Source of the DNA: JAEUOS01 sp040382235
Lineage (GTDB): Bacteria; Pseudomonadota; Gammaproteobacteria; Burkholderiales; JAEUOS01
Reading direction: 5' to 3'
Assembly (NCBI GenBank): GCA_040382235.1
Contig: JBEIFV010000001.1
Coordinates: 1 to 64,000 of the forward strand
Length of the DNA: 64,000 nt
Part shown: positions 35,003 through 44,335 of the stretch, one piece after another
How positions within the stretch are numbered: the stretch's first letter is position 1
Layout of the letters: each line of letters starts with the position of its first letter
Translations under genes and position numbers: made by a program
Notes under the pieces: model-generated
Databases searched by the model: none
The model's input: only the letters and a program-made list of their open reading frames with translations
Told to the model about the DNA's origin: nothing

Positions 35003-35869
35003 CTACTTGATCAAACCCGCGCTGCGCCCCGCAGCCTCGAGATCCTTGTAGTTCTCGGCCCTGGTGGCGATGTACTTGGTGGCGCGATTGAGCGTGAGGA
35101 TTTCCTTGCCCTCGGCGTCAGCCATGGAGATATCCAGCAGCGCCTTGGTGATGCGCTCGCGCAGCGCCGCCGGCATGTCGGCATGCACCGACCAGTTGTA
35201 ATTGAAGTAGGGAGGCGTGGTGAAGAACACGTTGACCTTGGCGGTATCGACCTTTTTGTCTTCGACGAACTTGCGCCACACGGTGATGTCGAGCGCCGCC
35301 GCATCGACGCGCCCGCCCACCACCGAGGCGATGGTGGCGTCATGCGCGCCGGAATAGGCCACACGCTTGAAATCACGGTCTGGGTCGAGTTTGGCCTGCA
35401 GCAGGAAGGCGCGCGGCATCAGGTGCCCCGAGGTGCTGGACTGCGAGCCGAAGCTGACCTGCTTGCCCTTCAGATCGGCCAGGCTCTTGATGCCGGAATC
35501 GGTCTGGGTGATGAATACCGAACGGAACTGCGTGTCTTCCTCGCGCTGCGCGATCGGAATGATCTTGCCGCCGGAGCGCAGCTGCGCCTGCACATGGGTG
35601 AAGCCGCCGAACCACACCACATCGACCTGCTTGTTGACCAACGCCTCGACCGCGGCTGGATAGTCGGTCACCGGTGTGAATTCCACCTTCATTCCCAGGG
35701 TGCGCTCAAGATACTTGGTGATAGGGCCGAACTTGCGCACCTGCTCGGTGGCGGCTTCTTCGGGAATGGTGGTGATCTTGAGCAGGGCTTGCTGGGCCAG
35801 CGCGGGGGCTGCGGCCAGCATGAGGATGCCGAGAAATGCCAAAGACGGAACTAGTCGGTAAATACGCAT
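35003..35869 (-). CDS. phnD: Phosphonate-type ABC transporter substrate-binding protein
   Basis: A 288-residue periplasmic protein with a signal peptide (LVPSLAFLGILMLAAAPALAQQ) and the PhnD-like body KITTIPEEAATEQVRKFGPITKYLE, VNKQVDVVWFGGF and GSQSSTSGHLMPRAFLLQ, which forms the oxyanion pocket. GGAG precedes the ATG by about ten bases. Phosphonate, phosphite, phosphate or other oxyanions are candidate ligands. The window contains no C-P lyase or phosphonatase genes. Confidence 0.9.
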   Translation of the reverse strand: MRIYRLVPSLAFLGILMLAAAPALAQQALLKITTIPEEAATEQVRKFGPITKYLERTLGMKVEFTPVTDYPAAVEALVNKQVDVVWFGGFTHVQAQLRSGGKIIPIAQREEDTQFRSVFITQTDSGIKSLADLKGKQVSFGSQSSTSGHLMPRAFLLQAKLDPDRDFKRVAYSGAHDATIASVVGGRVDAAALDITVWRKFVEDKKVDTAKVNVFFTTPPYFNYNWSVHADMPAALRERITKALLDISMADAEGKEILTLNRATKYIATRAENYKDLEAAGRSAGLIK

Positions 35870-36379
35870 GAAAATGAACTCCTTCGTGAAATCAGACAGT
35901 TAACGCAAAACCAGCATTGCAAGCATGCCGCGCTTGATGCCCCGCGCTGGCAATAAAAAGCGCCCGTCTTGTACCAGTGAGCGCACGCCATGCAAGCTCG
36001 ATCGCATCGACATTCGGGCCAAATAAGGACTGGCCGCGGATGGCTCGGGCATTGGTCGCGCAAGAGTCACCAAGTTTACACGCCAAAGGAACGCCCGCGG
36101 ATTGTCGCGGTGAGGCGGGCGGCCTCGAACCGCAATGGCTTCGGCTGTGGTTATGGCACAGCCAATGGCGTCCGCGGGTAGGGTTGTGCGGGAGCGTGCG
36201 CAAGGGCAACGCCAGAAGCCGATCAGCAGCCTGACGGCCCGCCATGGCTGACGCGGTTGAACCTCACAAGCATCGCTTTGACGCACCAACCGCGCTCTTT
36301 CGATCGGACATGGTGCGCCCTTGGTGCACAAAGACCGGGACTTTATCGCCATCGCACAGGCAGTCCCGCAACTGCGTGT
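35870..36379. other. Gene-poor stretch upstream of phnD
   Basis: I see no convincing coding region. The open frames here are short and of unnatural composition on both strands. The part next to 35869 must contain the phnD promoter. No tRNA cloverleaf, terminator with a U tract, or repeated unit was recognised. Confidence 0.5.
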
Positions 36380-36874
36380 CTATCCGCGGTAGTCGATCCA
36401 ACCGCCTCCCTGATCATTGACCGACGGTGGCAGCGCAGCTGGCGTCCGGCGACCACCATTCGCAAGCGACAGCGGCATCCGGGCGGCGATCTTCGCGCTC
36501 AGTTCCTGCCGCATCGGCGCGGTCAACACAACGCTGTCGGGGGCGATGCCTTGGAGCCGAACGAGATGGTACGGGGAATTGGCGTCGATCAGGCGTGCCA
36601 ACGTAAACATCTTGCCCTGCAGGTGATCCATCAATTCGGGCTGACGGTCCGAGACCTCGATGTACTTGCTACCCAAGACGTCGATACTGATGCAGGCTCC
36701 GATGGCCCCCAAGCCGATGTTGCCCGTGATGATGGGCCTTTCAATTGATAAAGTCGAAACCCGATCTCCATGTGCTGGCGGGTGCCAAGCAATTAGCTCC
36801 AAATTGGGGGGCGCGGAAATTCCGGGGTTGCCGGCGCGCACCAGGGGCGCGCACTTCACTCGTATCCGCGTCAT
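36380..36874 (-). CDS. Hypothetical protein, weak
   Basis: An open frame of 164 codons whose middle (ITGNIGLGAIGACISIDVLG, LMDHLQGKMFTLARLID, YHLVRLQGIAPDSVVLTAP) has the alternating pattern of a folded protein, while the first 40 residues look non-coding. I recognise no family. It stands alone in a gene-poor region between phnD and the histidine kinase. A downstream start such as the ATG before DHLQ is possible. It could be a relic or a foreign gene. Confidence 0.3.
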   Translation of the reverse strand: MTRIRVKCAPLVRAGNPGISAPPNLELIAWHPPAHGDRVSTLSIERPIITGNIGLGAIGACISIDVLGSKYIEVSDRQPELMDHLQGKMFTLARLIDANSPYHLVRLQGIAPDSVVLTAPMRQELSAKIAARMPLSLANGGRRTPAALPPSVNDQGGGWIDYRG

Positions 36875-37281
36875 GCGCCACAGACCGGCACAAACCTGTC
36901 GGCGAATGCCAACACATTCGCCTTAGGTACCACACGATCAATCGATCGCAAGCTGTTGACGGCGCGTGAAAATCAGGTTCTGGCACGCCTGTTGCCAAGC
37001 TCGTCGCGACGTGGCGCCGCTGATACCGTTCAGGATTGGCAAAGATCAGCGCAATAATCGAAAAAGTCACAGAGAAACAATGATTTGCAGACGAATTTCA
37101 GGAACCATGCGACGATTCGCAGATATTGGGCGGGTGGAGATTCGGAGCAGTTTGACGACCTCGCAGGCCACACTCCCAAGTACCAATGCGCGCTTCAAAG
37201 CACCAAAGCCGCGAGACACATTCAGCCTGTCTGTTGTAATCGCGCCGCAAGCTTCAACTACGGAATTTTTGGAGATCAACA
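36875..37281. other. Non-coding stretch before the histidine kinase gene
   Basis: No coding frame is convincing. The region is less GC-rich than average and ends with GGAG, 10 bases before the kinase ATG. The kinase promoter should be here, but I could not single out -35 and -10 elements. Confidence 0.45.
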
Positions 37282-38673
37282 ATGGACGCCGGCCTTCATA
37301 CTGCCGCGAACTTTTCGGCTTTTTTCGACGGATCGCGCATGCGAGACTTGGCGCGTGCAGGGGCCGTGAGGCCTGAGGAAAGCGACCCACTGATCGCAAA
37401 CCGCCAGCACCACGTGCTTGTGGTTGACGATGACATGATCCTGCGCGAGATCATTTCTCGGCACCTGACTAAACAGGGTTACCGCGTGACGCTGGCGGTT
37501 GACGGCGCCCAGGCGCTGGTTGAAATCGAAAATACCGCTCCTGATTTGATCGTCCTTGACCACTACCTCCCCGACACCACCGGCGCGGATCTGCTCGCGG
37601 CCTTGCGACAGCACAAGGAAGGCTTCGCCATTCCGGTCATCTACCTCACCGGCGACGATACGCACCAGCGTTTTCGCGAGAGCATGAACAGTGGGGCCGA
37701 CGACTTCTTCACCAAGCCGGTTGCCATTCCGGAATTGCTACAGGCGGTCAAGGCTCAATTGCGCAAGAGCCACACGCGCATGATCGCGCAGGGCGATTTC
37801 CCACAGAGCTCCAGCGAGAAGGAAATCGCCTGCCTCGCGCTGCAGTTACATGAGGTCGAGGCGAGGCTAAAAAGTGTGTGCGCCGATCGACAGCGCATCC
37901 AGCAGGCCCTGCAGTCGCTGGAGAGCGGCATGGCTGCCTGGGTAAGCGACGAACACCGCAAGTTGGAACGCGAGAATTCGGCCCTGAAGGCCTATGGCTA
38001 CGCACTGGCTCACGAATTGCGGCGACCGCTGCGCGGCATCGTCGGCTACGCCGGGCTGCTTAAGGAGAGCGAGGCCGGCAAGCTGGGTAACGAAGCGTCC
38101 CGCATGCTGGTACGCATCGAAAAAAGTGGCCGCAGCATGAACGAGTTTATCGAAGGCCTGCTCGCCATGGCCACGGCCGAACACAGCAAATTCAGGCGCA
38201 TGCGCGTGGATCTGAGCGCGATGGCGCTCGAAGCGGTCGAAAGTTGTGCGCCGCCAGATGCGCTACCGCCGACTTGCGTACGCATCGCTTCCGGACTTGC
38301 CACCCATGCCGATCCGGTGCTGATGCGGATTGTTCTCGAAAACCTGCTTTCCAACGCTTTCAAGTACACCTCGACCATCGCGCTCCCCAACATCGAGTTC
38401 GACACTTGTGAGCTTAACTGCGAGTCCGTTTTTTTCGTCCGCGATAACGGCATTGGCTTCAACATGGCTGATGCCGTCCGCATGTTTGAACCGTTTCATC
38501 GTCTGCACTCGACCAACGATTACGAAGGACTCGGAATCGGGCTGGCAACGGTACAGCAGATCATCGAACGCCACGGCGGGCGCATCTGGGCGAGGAGTGC
38601 AGTTGGCGAAGGCACAACATTCTTCTTCACGCTTGGCGAGGCCGCCTGCTCATCGCAATCCCTTGTGACTTGA
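37282..38673 (+). CDS. Response regulator-histidine kinase hybrid, cytosolic
   Basis: A 463-residue two-component protein with the receiver first. Residues about 44-160 are a REC domain with the acidic pair DDD at 49-51, phospho-acceptor Asp93 in VLDHYLPD and Lys145 in FFTKPV. A coiled-coil linker covers about 185-235. The HisKA H-box ALAHELRRPLRGIVGYA has His244, and the HATPase domain shows the N box (LENLLSNAFKYT), DNGIGFN and the G boxes GLGIGLATVQQII and GEGTTFFFTL. There is no membrane segment or sensory domain, so its input probably arrives as phosphate on the REC domain from another kinase. No cognate output regulator lies next to it. Confidence 0.92.
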   Translation: MDAGLHTAANFSAFFDGSRMRDLARAGAVRPEESDPLIANRQHHVLVVDDDMILREIISRHLTKQGYRVTLAVDGAQALVEIENTAPDLIVLDHYLPDTTGADLLAALRQHKEGFAIPVIYLTGDDTHQRFRESMNSGADDFFTKPVAIPELLQAVKAQLRKSHTRMIAQGDFPQSSSEKEIACLALQLHEVEARLKSVCADRQRIQQALQSLESGMAAWVSDEHRKLERENSALKAYGYALAHELRRPLRGIVGYAGLLKESEAGKLGNEASRMLVRIEKSGRSMNEFIEGLLAMATAEHSKFRRMRVDLSAMALEAVESCAPPDALPPTCVRIASGLATHADPVLMRIVLENLLSNAFKYTSTIALPNIEFDTCELNCESVFFVRDNGIGFNMADAVRMFEPFHRLHSTNDYEGLGIGLATVQQIIERHGGRIWARSAVGEGTTFFFTLGEAACSSQSLVT

Positions 38674-38714
38674 CAGGCAACAACTGATAGCAATGCAGCG
38701 CTGGCCGACCGGGA

Positions 38715-38742
38715 GCGCAGACCCGCGCCCGCCGGTCTGCGC
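38715..38742. terminator. GC-rich hairpin after the histidine kinase gene
   Basis: GCGCAGACC at 38715-38723 pairs perfectly with GGTCTGCGC at 38734-38742 across a ten-base loop. It lies 42 bases after the kinase stop. No U tract follows, so a Rho-independent terminator is only one possibility; a processing or stability hairpin is another. Confidence 0.4.
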
Positions 38743-38964
38743 GAAAGCTTCGTTGTACCGCATGCATTTCAGGCACCGTTCCCGCGCCGCATGCTTGGTG
38801 GCGAACTGGGAGCCCGTCGCCGTCACGTGCACTTCCAGCTAGGGAATATGCAGATGAGCGCGCAGCGCAGCGAGTCCGAAAGTGACGCCGCGCGTGCTGC
38901 ACGCCCGCACTCGCCGCGGCCACAGTGCGAGAATGGCGGCAGACGTCAAACCGGGAGAAACACC

Positions 38965-40008
38965 ATGTGGCTGCGCAACTGCTGGTATGTGATCGCCTGG
39001 GAACACGAGATTCCCGTCGATGGCTTTGTGGCACGCACAGTGCTGGGCGAGCCGATCCTGGTGTATCGCACCGCCGCCGGCCGGCTCACCGCGCTCGAGG
39101 ATCGCTGTTGCCACCGGCAGGCGCCACTTTCCAAAGGACGGCGCGAAGGCGATTGCATCCGCTGCGGCTACCACGGCCTGAAGTTCGACGCGGACGGCAC
39201 CTGCGTCGAGGTGCCCGGCATGGAGCACCCGCCGGCAGCGGCACGCGTCAAGACCTACCCGGTTACCGAGCGCAACAAATGGGTCTTCGTATGGATGGGT
39301 GATGCCGCGCGCGCCGATCTATCCATGCTGCCGGACAACTTTTCCTGCAACGCCGCCGACTGGCATTACAAGCCGGGCTACATGCACTACGAGACGCCCT
39401 ATCTGCTGATCTGTGACAACCTGCTCGATTTTTCGCACTTGAGCTATGTGCACGAGAAAACCCTGGGCGGCAGCACCGCCATCGCGCTGGCGCGGCCGAC
39501 CATTGAAGCGGTGACCGCGCCCGGGCAGCGCGGCCTGCGCGTGACGCGGCATGTGCCCAACGTACCGCCGCCGCCCTACTATTCGAAGATCAAGCGGCTC
39601 TCGACCAACGTCGATCGCTGGTTCATCTACGACTTCTTGCTGCCGTGCACGCTGCTGATGCGTTCGGGCGGCCGTCCGGTGGCCGATGCGGCCGACGACT
39701 TGCGCCATGCGGTGCAATTGCACAGCTGCCAGACCCTGACGCCCGAGACCGCAAGCACCACGCATTATTTTTTCCAGCAGGCCTACCAGGCCGACGCGCC
39801 CGATGCGGGCGTCACCGAAGGCATTTTCCAGAGCCTGATCGCGGCCTTCAATGAAGATCGCGACATGATCACCGCGCAGCATCGCAATCTCGAGCAGGCA
39901 CCGGGCGGGCCCATGCTTCCGCTCCACATGGATTCGGCGCTGACGCACTTCCGGCGCCTGGTCGAGGCCGAAGCCGGGATCGAAGCGGGCATTAGAGATG
40001 GCGCGTGA
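38965..40008 (+). CDS. Rieske non-heme iron oxygenase, VanA-like
   Basis: A 347-residue alpha-only ring-hydroxylating or O-demethylating oxygenase. The Rieske ligands are Cys48-x-His50 and Cys67-x2-His70 in RCCHRQAPLSKGRREGD-CIRCGYHG. The mononuclear iron site is visible in DNLLDFSHLSYVHEKTLG. The start MWLRNCWYVIAWEHEI is characteristic of vanillate O-demethylase oxygenase subunits and relatives. No VanB-type reductase is adjacent, so electrons must come from elsewhere. It is followed by a quinone-reductase-like gene and a GST. The methoxy-aromatic substrate is inferred from family only. Confidence 0.87.
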   Translation: MWLRNCWYVIAWEHEIPVDGFVARTVLGEPILVYRTAAGRLTALEDRCCHRQAPLSKGRREGDCIRCGYHGLKFDADGTCVEVPGMEHPPAAARVKTYPVTERNKWVFVWMGDAARADLSMLPDNFSCNAADWHYKPGYMHYETPYLLICDNLLDFSHLSYVHEKTLGGSTAIALARPTIEAVTAPGQRGLRVTRHVPNVPPPPYYSKIKRLSTNVDRWFIYDFLLPCTLLMRSGGRPVADAADDLRHAVQLHSCQTLTPETASTTHYFFQQAYQADAPDAGVTEGIFQSLIAAFNEDRDMITAQHRNLEQAPGGPMLPLHMDSALTHFRRLVEAEAGIEAGIRDGA

Positions 40009-40101
40009 CGCGCCCAAGCTACGACCGGGCGCTTTTGAACCCGGCCTCGGCAATATTTGGCGCGCGGCTCAACACAGACCAAAACTACCGATGGAACCAC
40101 C

Positions 40102-41106
40102 TTGATCGCCTTGCACTGCACCCATTGGGGCGGCTACCAGGCGCTTGACCTGACCCGGGTGGAGCCGCCGCGGCTCAAGCCTGGCTGCGTGCGCATCGCG
40201 GTGCACTACGCCACCATCACGCTGGGCCAGGTGCTGGTGGTAGCGGGCAAATACCAGCGCAAGCCGCCGCTGCCTTTCGTGCCCGGCACCGAGGTTTCCG
40301 GCGTGGTGGCCGAGGTTGCGGCGGACGTCAGCGGCTTTCGGGTTGGCGATCGGGTCGCGGCGATGCTCGACTGGGGCGGCTTTGGCGAAGAGGCGATCGC
40401 CACCGCGGAGACGGCGTGGCAGGTTCCGGACGCCATCGATCTGGCGATCGCCTGCACCATTCCCGGTACCTACGGCACGGCATACGCGTCGCTGCACTGG
40501 CGTGCCGGCATCAGACCCGGCCAGACGGTGCTGGTGTTCGGTGCCGCAGGCGGCGTGGGCATCCCTGCGGTCGAAGTGGCCGCCAAGGCTGGCGCACGGG
40601 TGATCGCGGTGGCGCGCTCGGACGAGCGACTGAATCTGGCACGGGCCCATGGCGCGCTTCAGGGTTTTCTCAACGACACACCCGATCTGGGCCGCACGAT
40701 CAAGGCCGCCACCCAGGGTCGCGGCGTCGACATCGTGTTCGACCCGGTCGGTGGCAAGCTGTTCGATGAGGCGTTGCGCTGTGTCGCACCGGAGGGCAAG
40801 GTCGTGGTGATTGGCTTCGCCAGCGGTGATGTCCCGCAGATCCCGGCCAACATCCTGCTGGTCAAGAACATCGACATTATCGGCTTCAACTTCGGCCTTT
40901 ACCTGGGCTGGACACCCGACGATGAGCGCAGGCGCTTCGCGCTGCGCTTGCGTGAATTGATGCAGGTGCTGTGCCAGGGCATCGTCGCGGGCGATTTCCG
41001 CCCGGTCACCAGCATGACTTTTCCGCTGGACCGCTATCTCGAGGCCTTCGAAGCGCTGGTGGCGCGGCAGTCGGTGGGGCGCGTGGTTCTCAAGATCGCG
41101 GCGTGA
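40102..41106 (+). CDS. NADPH:quinone reductase-like medium-chain dehydrogenase
   Basis: A 334-residue member of the zinc-free MDR/quinone oxidoreductase family. Seen: YATITLGQVLVVAGKYQ, FVPGTEVSGVVAEV, the NADPH-binding VLVFGAAGGVGIPAVEVA and VDIVFDPVGGKLFDEAL. It resembles QorA-type enzymes and enoyl reductases. I chose TTG 40102 with GGAA eight bases upstream because the family starts shortly before the ALHCTHWGG segment; another TTG at 40057 is possible. It lies 93 bases after the Rieske gene. Confidence 0.85.
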   Translation: MIALHCTHWGGYQALDLTRVEPPRLKPGCVRIAVHYATITLGQVLVVAGKYQRKPPLPFVPGTEVSGVVAEVAADVSGFRVGDRVAAMLDWGGFGEEAIATAETAWQVPDAIDLAIACTIPGTYGTAYASLHWRAGIRPGQTVLVFGAAGGVGIPAVEVAAKAGARVIAVARSDERLNLARAHGALQGFLNDTPDLGRTIKAATQGRGVDIVFDPVGGKLFDEALRCVAPEGKVVVIGFASGDVPQIPANILLVKNIDIIGFNFGLYLGWTPDDERRRFALRLRELMQVLCQGIVAGDFRPVTSMTFPLDRYLEAFEALVARQSVGRVVLKIAA

Positions 41107-41245
41107 GTCCGGCGCGGGGCGTTGGCGCGGCGCCGGCCTGCGGCTGGCGTTTCGGCGGCCGGCAGCGCCCGCCCGGTTTGCAGGCAGCGAGTGGTGCAAG
41201 CCGTGCCGCGCGCGTGCCGGCGCACCTCAAAGTTCAATCATCTTG

Positions 41246-41890
41246 ATGGAGACCGCAACCTTGAACCAACGCCGAAAAGTCATCCTGTTTCACGCACCCA
41301 ACACCCGTTCCGCCGGCGTTCTGACACTACTGGAAGAGCTTGGTGCCGAATACGAGCTGCAGGTTCTCAACCTAAAGGCCGGCGACTCGCGCAAGCCCGC
41401 GTACCTCGCCATCAATCCCATGGGAAAAGTGCCCGCCATCCTGCATGACGGTGCGCTGGTCACCGAGCAGGTCGCGATCTACCAGTATCTGGCCGACCTC
41501 TATGCCGACCGCAGCCTGGCGCCCCAAATGGGCGATCCACTGCGCGGCCCCTACCTGCGCTGGCTGGCGTTTTACGGCTCCTCGTTCGAGCCGGCGATCG
41601 TCGACCGCGCCCTCAAGCGCGATCCGGCGCCGCAAGGCATGGCGCCCTATGGCGATTACGACACCATGTTCAGGACGCTCGACGATCAACTGACGCACGG
41701 CCCGTGGATTCTGGGGGCCGACTTTTGCGCAGCCGATGTGCTGTGGGGCGCCGCGCTGGCCTGGGCCACAAGGTTCGGCATCGTGAGCGCCACGCCGGTG
41801 ATCCAGGCCTATATCGAGCGCGCCAACGCGCGGCCGGCCACGCTGCGGGTGCGTGCGAAAGATGCGCAACTGGCGGCTGCGCAAGGCTGA
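41246..41890 (+). CDS. Glutathione S-transferase
   Basis: A 214-residue GST with an N-terminal thioredoxin-like domain (VILFHAPNTRSAGVLTLLEELG, with Ser/Asn in the glutathione-activating region; PMGKVPAILHDG with the cis-Pro; LVTEQVAIYQYLAD) and a helical C-terminal domain containing ADFCAADVLWG (the N-capping box). ATG 41246 is preferred over the TTG three bases earlier. It follows the Rieske and quinone-reductase genes and may conjugate or isomerise a product of aromatic oxidation. Confidence 0.9.
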   Translation: METATLNQRRKVILFHAPNTRSAGVLTLLEELGAEYELQVLNLKAGDSRKPAYLAINPMGKVPAILHDGALVTEQVAIYQYLADLYADRSLAPQMGDPLRGPYLRWLAFYGSSFEPAIVDRALKRDPAPQGMAPYGDYDTMFRTLDDQLTHGPWILGADFCAADVLWGAALAWATRFGIVSATPVIQAYIERANARPATLRVRAKDAQLAAAQG

Positions 41891-41934
41891 AGAGCGTGCC
41901 GCTGTACGAGCCGCGCTTGCAATTACGGGCAAAG

Positions 41935-42639
41935 CTAAAGCCCCAGATAAGCCTGCCGCACCCGATCGTCGCCCAAGAGTTCCATGCCACTGCCGCTCAT
42001 CACCACGCGGCCATTCTCCAGCACATAGGCGCGCTGGCTGATTTTCAGTGACACCGCGACGTTCTGCTCCACCAGCAGGATGGTCAAGCCCTTGCGGTTG
42101 AGCTCGCGGATGATGGCGAACACTTCCTGCACAATGGCCGGCGCCAGGCCCAGCGAGGGTTCGTCGAACATGATGAGGTCGGGTTGGCCCATCAGGCAGC
42201 GGCCGATCGCCAGCATCTGCTGCTCGCCACCCGAGAGCGTGCCGGCCAGTTGGTCGCGCCGCTCCTTCAGGCGCGGGAACATGCCGAACACCTCGACCAA
42301 CGCAGCCTTGCCCTTGGCACGTGCGCGCGCGGTCATGGCGCCCATCTCAAGGTTTTCCAACACCGAAAGCGAAGGGAACACCTGGCGCCCTTCCGCCACC
42401 TGGCCGATGCCAAGATTGACGATGTGATGCGGTTCGCGCGCGGTGATGTCGGCATCCAGATACGTCACGCGCCCGCTGCTGGGCTTGTGGATACCGGCGA
42501 TCGCGCGGATCAGCGAGGTCTTGCCGGCGCCATTGGCGCCGACGATCGCAACGATCTGGCCGCGCGCGACCTCGAGCGAAACACCATCGAGCGCCTGGGC
42601 ATCGCCGTAGTAAAGATCAAGCCCGGCGACCTTGAGCAT
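41935..42639 (-). CDS. livF: Branched-chain amino-acid-type ABC transporter ATPase LivF
   Basis: A 234-residue ATPase with Walker A GANGAGKTSLIRAIAG, signature LSGGEQQMLAIGRCLM, Walker B LIMFDEPSLGLAP, and VEQNVAVSL with the switch region. LivF identity follows from order and length. Its ATG shares a base with the livG stop. In the cell it pairs with LivG under the LivHM channel. Confidence 0.93.
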   Translation of the reverse strand: MLKVAGLDLYYGDAQALDGVSLEVARGQIVAIVGANGAGKTSLIRAIAGIHKPSSGRVTYLDADITAREPHHIVNLGIGQVAEGRQVFPSLSVLENLEMGAMTARARAKGKAALVEVFGMFPRLKERRDQLAGTLSGGEQQMLAIGRCLMGQPDLIMFDEPSLGLAPAIVQEVFAIIRELNRKGLTILLVEQNVAVSLKISQRAYVLENGRVVMSGSGMELLGDDRVRQAYLGL

Positions 42640-43367
42640 CAGATGTCCGCTTCTTCACCCAGGTAGCATTCCAGCACCGCCGCATCGCGCACCACCTCCG
42701 CGGGCAGGCCGCGCGCGATGATCTCGCCGTGATGCAGCACCACGATGTGCCCGGCCAAGGCCATCACCGCGCGCATCACATGCTCGATCAGGAGGATGGT
42801 CAGGCCCTCGGCGCGGTTGAGTTCGTGGAACACCGCCACCATCTGGTCGCATTCGGTGGGCCGCAGGCCCGCCATCACCTCATCAAGAAGCAACAGCTTG
42901 GGCCGGGTCGCCAGTGCCCGCGCGACTTCCAGGCGCTTGCGATCGGGCAAGGTCAGGCTGGAGGCGGGCATGTCGCGCTTGTGCGCAAGCCCCAGCTTTT
43001 CCAGCACGCTCGTGGCGTGCGCCCGCGCCGCGCTCACGTTCTTCGAACGCGCCAGCGCACCCACCACCACGTTGTCTTGCACCGACAGGCCGGCGAAGGG
43101 CTTGACGATCTGGAAGGTGCGCCCGATGCCGGCCGCGCACACCTGGTCGGCGCGCAGCCCGGCGATCGGGGCGCCGTCGAACACGATGCTGCCGGCATCC
43201 GGCGCGTATACCCCGGCGATCAGGTTGAAGAGCGTGGTCTTGCCGGCGCCATTCGGGCCGATCAAGCCGACGATCGCGCCGCGCGGGACTGCGAAGCTGG
43301 CGTTCTGCACCGCCTTCAAGCCGCGAAACGACTTGGAGGCGCCGCTCACGGCAAGCAGGGCCGTCAT
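42639..43367 (-). CDS. livG: Branched-chain amino-acid-type ABC transporter ATPase LivG
   Basis: A 242-residue ATPase with Walker A GPNGAGKTTLFNLIAG, GIGRTFQIVKPF Q-loop, LTLPDRKRLEVARALA in place of the usual signature and LLLLDEVMAGLRPTE as Walker B. The altered signature (LPDRKRLE rather than LSGGQ) is common in LivG proteins. It overlaps livM by four bases. Confidence 0.93.
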   Translation of the reverse strand: MTALLAVSGASKSFRGLKAVQNASFAVPRGAIVGLIGPNGAGKTTLFNLIAGVYAPDAGSIVFDGAPIAGLRADQVCAAGIGRTFQIVKPFAGLSVQDNVVVGALARSKNVSAARAHATSVLEKLGLAHKRDMPASSLTLPDRKRLEVARALATRPKLLLLDEVMAGLRPTECDQMVAVFHELNRAEGLTILLIEHVMRAVMALAGHIVVLHHGEIIARGLPAEVVRDAAVLECYLGEEADI

Positions 43368-44335
43368 TTGGCCAGGCCCAGGCGCCGGGCTATGGTCGGC
43401 CAGATGCCGTTGGGCAGGAACATCACCACCACCAGCAGCACGATGCCGTAGAACACCTGCTTGACTCCCGGGATTTCGAGCCCGAAGGCCGCCAACAGTT
43501 CGGTGATGCCGTCGGCCAGGAGTGTGAGCACGGCGGCGCCGAGGATCGGGCCGAACAGCGTGCCGATGCCGCCGATGATCGGCCCCAGGATGATCTCGAT
43601 GGAGCGGCTGATGTGGAAGATCTGCTCGGGAAACAGGTTGTTGTAATAAAAGGCGTAGAACACGCCGGCCACAGCGGTCATGGCTGAACTGATCATCACG
43701 GCCAGCATCTTCCAGCGAAAGGTGTTGATGCCCAGCGCCTGCGCGGCGTCTTCGTTTTCACGAATCGCCTGCCAGTAATAGCCGGCGCGGCTCTTCAACA
43801 ACCAGGTGCACAGGCCGAGCGCACCGGCGGTGAGCCCGAGGATGGCGTAGTAATACATCGCCGGCGGCCCGCGAAAGTTGGCCAGGTCGATCTGGTCGCG
43901 CTGCGCCACCTTGAGAAACAGGCCGCCCGAGCCGCCCAGCCATTGCAGGTGGTCGAAGCCGATGCGCGTGAATTCGGCGAAGGCGATGGTCAACAGCGCG
44001 AAGTACACGCCCGAGATACCAAAGCGGAAAGCCAGAAAGCCGATCACAGCGCCCACGGCGACGCACACCGCGATGGCCAGCCAGACCCCGGCCCAGACGC
44101 CGATGCCATAGTGGAAGAAGAGGCCGGCGGCGGCATAAGCACCGACCCCGACATACAGCGAGTGCCCGAGCGACAACTGGCCTGCGAAGCCCATCATCAC
44201 GTTCCAGGCCTGGCCGGTGAAGGCGAAAAAAAGGATCAGCGTGGCCACCGACAGCACATAGCTGTTGACGAACATCGGCAGCAGCACCAGCGCCACGCCA
44301 AGCAGGCCCAGCAAAAGCGCGGCGCGCCGGTTCAT
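43364..44335 (-). CDS. livM: Branched-chain amino-acid-type ABC transporter permease LivM
   Basis: A 323-residue permease with about ten hydrophobic segments. Family blocks include FTGQAWNVMMGFAGQLSLGHSLYVGVGAY and RENEDAAQALGINTFRWKMLAV, the latter being the EAA-like coupling loop. ATG 44335 is chosen because it overlaps the livH stop by four bases and starts with basic residues before the first helix; a longer frame upstream would overlap livH extensively. Confidence 0.92.
   Translation of the reverse strand: MNRRAALLLGLLGVALVLLPMFVNSYVLSVATLILFFAFTGQAWNVMMGFAGQLSLGHSLYVGVGAYAAAGLFFHYGIGVWAGVWLAIAVCVAVGAVIGFLAFRFGISGVYFALLTIAFAEFTRIGFDHLQWLGGSGGLFLKVAQRDQIDLANFRGPPAMYYYAILGLTAGALGLCTWLLKSRAGYYWQAIRENEDAAQALGINTFRWKMLAVMISSAMTAVAGVFYAFYYNNLFPEQIFHISRSIEIILGPIIGGIGTLFGPILGAAVLTLLADGITELLAAFGLEIPGVKQVFYGIVLLVVVMFLPNGIWPTIARRLGLAK

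Noticed and set aside
38627..39034. Cys-containing open frames on the minus strand between the kinase and Rieske genes
   Set aside because: Short, overlapping known genes, and without recognisable starts; one stretch with a CLKCM motif is not enough.
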